DNA of 64,000 nt, from positions 372,001 to 436,000 of the forward strand of contig CAWESU010000002.1 of the NCBI GenBank assembly GCA_963811805.1. Direction: 5' to 3'. Below, one piece after another: positions 62,178-64,000 of the stretch; within the stretch, counting starts at the first letter, position 1, and each line of letters starts with the position of its first letter. The notes under the pieces are model-generated. The model searched no databases and was not told the origin of the DNA. It worked only from the letters and a program-made list of their open reading frames with translations. This DNA is from DAHUXN01 sp963811805 (GTDB lineage: Bacteria; Acidobacteriota; Terriglobia; Acidiferrales; UBA7541). Both the position numbers and the translations under genes were made by a program.

Positions 62178-64000
62178 ATGACCCAAGCCTCAACCAAGCC
62201 GAAATTCTACTTAACCACGCCCATCTACTACGTCAACGCCCGCCCGCATCTCGGCCACACCTACACCAGCGTTGTCGCCGACACCATCGCCCGCTACAAA
62301 CGCATGTGCGGCTTCGACGTCGTCTGCCTCACCGGCACCGACGAACACGGCGAGAAGGTTGAACGCGCAGCCAAAGCTGCAGGCGTGACCCCGCTCGCAT
62401 TCGCCGATCGTATTTCCGCCGAATACCGCGCGCTCTGGCAGGAACTCGATCTGCCCTTCGATCGTTTCATTCGCACCACCGAGCCGCGCCACGAACGCGC
62501 CGTGCAAATGCTCTGCCGCAAAGCGCAAGATCGCGGCTACATTTATAAAGGCAGCTACGAAGGCCAGTATTGCGTCTTCGACGAGATGTTCGTCGACGAG
62601 CCGCTCCCCGGAAATCTTTGCCCCGAATGCAAACGCCCCACCGAGCGCGTCCGCGAAGAAAATTATTTCTTCAAGCTCTCCGCGTTCCAGGATCGCCTGC
62701 TCGAACTTTACGAAAAGCAGCCCGATTTCATTCAGCCAGACACGCGCCGCAACGAAGTTCTCGCCTTCGTCCGCGGCGGCCTGCGCGATCTTTCCATCAG
62801 CCGCACTTCTTTCAAGTGGGGCATTCCGTTTCCCGCGGACGACAAGCACATCTTCTACGTCTGGTATGACGCGCTCACCAGTTACATGACCGGCGTCGGT
62901 TACGCCGAGGACGAATTGCAATTCGAGCGTTACTGGCCCGCCGATCTGCATCTCGTCGGTAAAGAAATCCTGCGCTTTCACGCCGTCTACTGGCCCGCAT
63001 TCCTCATGGCCGCCGACGAGCCTTTGCCCAAACAGATCTTCGCCCACGGCTGGTGGCTCTTCGCCGACGAAAAAATGTCCAAGTCCCGCGGCAACATGCA
63101 ATATCCGCAGCCCATCGCCCGCGTTCTTGGCGTCGACGCGCTTCGTTATTTCCTGCTGCGCGAAATGGTCTTCGGCCAGGATGGCAATTTCAGCCGCGAC
63201 TCGCTTCTCACGCGCTACAACGCCGACCTCGCCAACGGCCTCGGCAATCTTGCCAGCCGCACGCTCACCATGATCCAGACGTATCTCGGCGGCCGCGTCC
63301 CCGCGCGCAATCTCCACGAAGAAAACGACCGCGACAGGGAAGTCGCCGCCCTCAAGGAAACCGTCTGCGAAGAAGTCAGCGCCTACTACGACTCGTACGA
63401 TTTTTCTCGCGTCCTTGATTCCACCTGGGGCCTCATCGCCGAAGTCGACAAATATCTCGTCGAATTCCAGCCCTGGGTCCTCGTCAAGGAAAAATCCAAG
63501 TGGGGCCGCCTCGAAACCGTTCTTTACACCGCGTACGACGTCCTCTGCACCGTCACGCGCCTCGCCCATCCCGTCATTCCGCACGCCACGCAAAAAATCT
63601 GGGAGCAGCTCGGCTACAGCACGCCGCTCGAAGCCCAATCTCTTTCGTCCGGCTGGTGGAAGGAGCAGAGACTCGCATCTCAAGTTGGCAGTCCCGAGGC
63701 CGTGTTTCCGCGTGTGGATAAAAAAGAAGCATTCGAAAGGATCGAAACCATGGAAGAGGAAATTCGCAATCCTGCCGCCGCGCAAGCCGCCGCTGCGGCT
63801 GCCGCTGGTTCATCCGGAACGTCGCCCGGCGCGCCCGCGCCGCCAACCACGCCCAAAATCGGCATCGAGGATTTCGCCAAGGTCGAAATGCGCGTCGGCG
63901 TCATCAAATCCGCCGAACGCGTCGCTGGCGCCGACAAACTGCTCAAGCTCCTCGTCGACATCGGCGACGAAGTCCGCCAGGTCGTCGCCGGAATCGCCAC
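62178..64000 (+). CDS. metG: Methionyl-tRNA synthetase, partial at right edge
   Basis: 607 codons are present before the window ends. Motifs: the N-terminal FYLTTPIYYVNARPHLGHTY (HLGH is the HIGH-type motif), GTDEHGEKV, a single Cys pair in GNLCPECKRP for zinc, and KMSKS in DEKMSKSRGNM. The anticodon domain follows (about 370-510). After an Ala/Pro-rich linker (about 535-560) comes the C-terminal tRNA-binding (EMAP-II/Arc1p-like) domain, IGIEDFAKVEMRVGVIKSAE. It lies 46 bp after larC. Confidence 0.94.
   Translation, partial: MTQASTKPKFYLTTPIYYVNARPHLGHTYTSVVADTIARYKRMCGFDVVCLTGTDEHGEKVERAAKAAGVTPLAFADRISAEYRALWQELDLPFDRFIRTTEPRHERAVQMLCRKAQDRGYIYKGSYEGQYCVFDEMFVDEPLPGNLCPECKRPTERVREENYFFKLSAFQDRLLELYEKQPDFIQPDTRRNEVLAFVRGGLRDLSISRTSFKWGIPFPADDKHIFYVWYDALTSYMTGVGYAEDELQFERYWPADLHLVGKEILRFHAVYWPAFLMAADEPLPKQIFAHGWWLFADEKMSKSRGNMQYPQPIARVLGVDALRYFLLREMVFGQDGNFSRDSLLTRYNADLANGLGNLASRTLTMIQTYLGGRVPARNLHEENDRDREVAALKETVCEEVSAYYDSYDFSRVLDSTWGLIAEVDKYLVEFQPWVLVKEKSKWGRLETVLYTAYDVLCTVTRLAHPVIPHATQKIWEQLGYSTPLEAQSLSSGWWKEQRLASQVGSPEAVFPRVDKKEAFERIETMEEEIRNPAAAQAAAAAAAGSSGTSPGAPAPPTTPKIGIEDFAKVEMRVGVIKSAERVAGADKLLKLLVDIGDEVRQVVAGIA

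Noticed and set aside
62211..63785. 524-codon minus-strand ORF
   Set aside because: It is antisense to metG, which has all synthetase motifs. The long open frame is a by-product of the codon bias; the same applies to 60758-62197 against larC and 5399-6403 against the adaptor.

Overview
The window comes from a bacterial chromosome of moderately high GC, most plausibly a soil Acidobacteriota. That placement is an inference from the gene families (DUF2934, SYLF, tandem Crp/Fnr proteins, a PEP-CTERM-like protein, secretin with TPR and cohesin-like domains) and from the codon bias of the flanks; no rRNA gene is present to confirm it.

Layout. (1) 1-11060: efflux genes. An RND pump with its adaptor lies on the minus strand, divergent from a plus-strand run of three HlyD/MacA-type adaptors, a MacB/FtsX-type permease without an ATPase, and a TolC-type outer-membrane protein. 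(2) 11163-50877: accessory DNA bounded by copies of the initiator tRNA-fMet. The 5' half of this tRNA occurs three times in the same orientation (11163, 16785, 50801) and only the last copy is complete. Matching left-end repeats follow the first two copies and matching right-end repeats precede the last two. The simplest reading is two tandem integrations of related elements: element A (about 5.6 kb, three PAS/receiver/histidine-kinase proteins) and element B (about 34 kb). No integrase gene is seen. (3) 50878-51968: a PEP-CTERM-like gene followed by a 20-nt copy of the 3' end of the same tRNA, suggesting a further event at this locus. (4) 51969-64000: ordinary chromosome with two pseudopilins, a secretin, smpB, pepA, a peroxiredoxin-like gene with an in-frame TGA at its redox Cys, argS, larC and a partial metG.

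Element B has two parts. 17105-33128 holds an IS3-family element and many stress or regulatory genes: DUF389, CsbD-like, a DUF3309-like miniprotein, a Gln-rich secreted protein, a SYLF protein, a TPR protein, three Crp/Fnr regulators, two receiver-like proteins lacking key residues, a double STAS-like protein, an alcohol dehydrogenase, UspA, a CBS-containing site-2 protease and DUF2934. 33180-50493 is one tightly packed run of 14 genes: phosphoglucomutase, glucan phosphorylase, debranching enzyme, acetate kinase, phosphoketolase, then a complete N-type rotary ATPase (atpDCQRBEFAG).

The inferred logic of the 14-gene run is that stored glucan is phosphorolysed to glucose-1-P, converted to glucose-6-P, then (after a host isomerase) split by phosphoketolase to acetyl-phosphate, which acetate kinase uses to make ATP without respiration. 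The co-transcribed N-ATPase could spend that ATP to pump ions. Perfect or near-perfect CTGTTCA-N4-TGAACAG palindromes upstream of both receiver-like genes, and a degenerate one upstream of a Crp/Fnr gene, suggest a dedicated Crp/Fnr circuit in the island.
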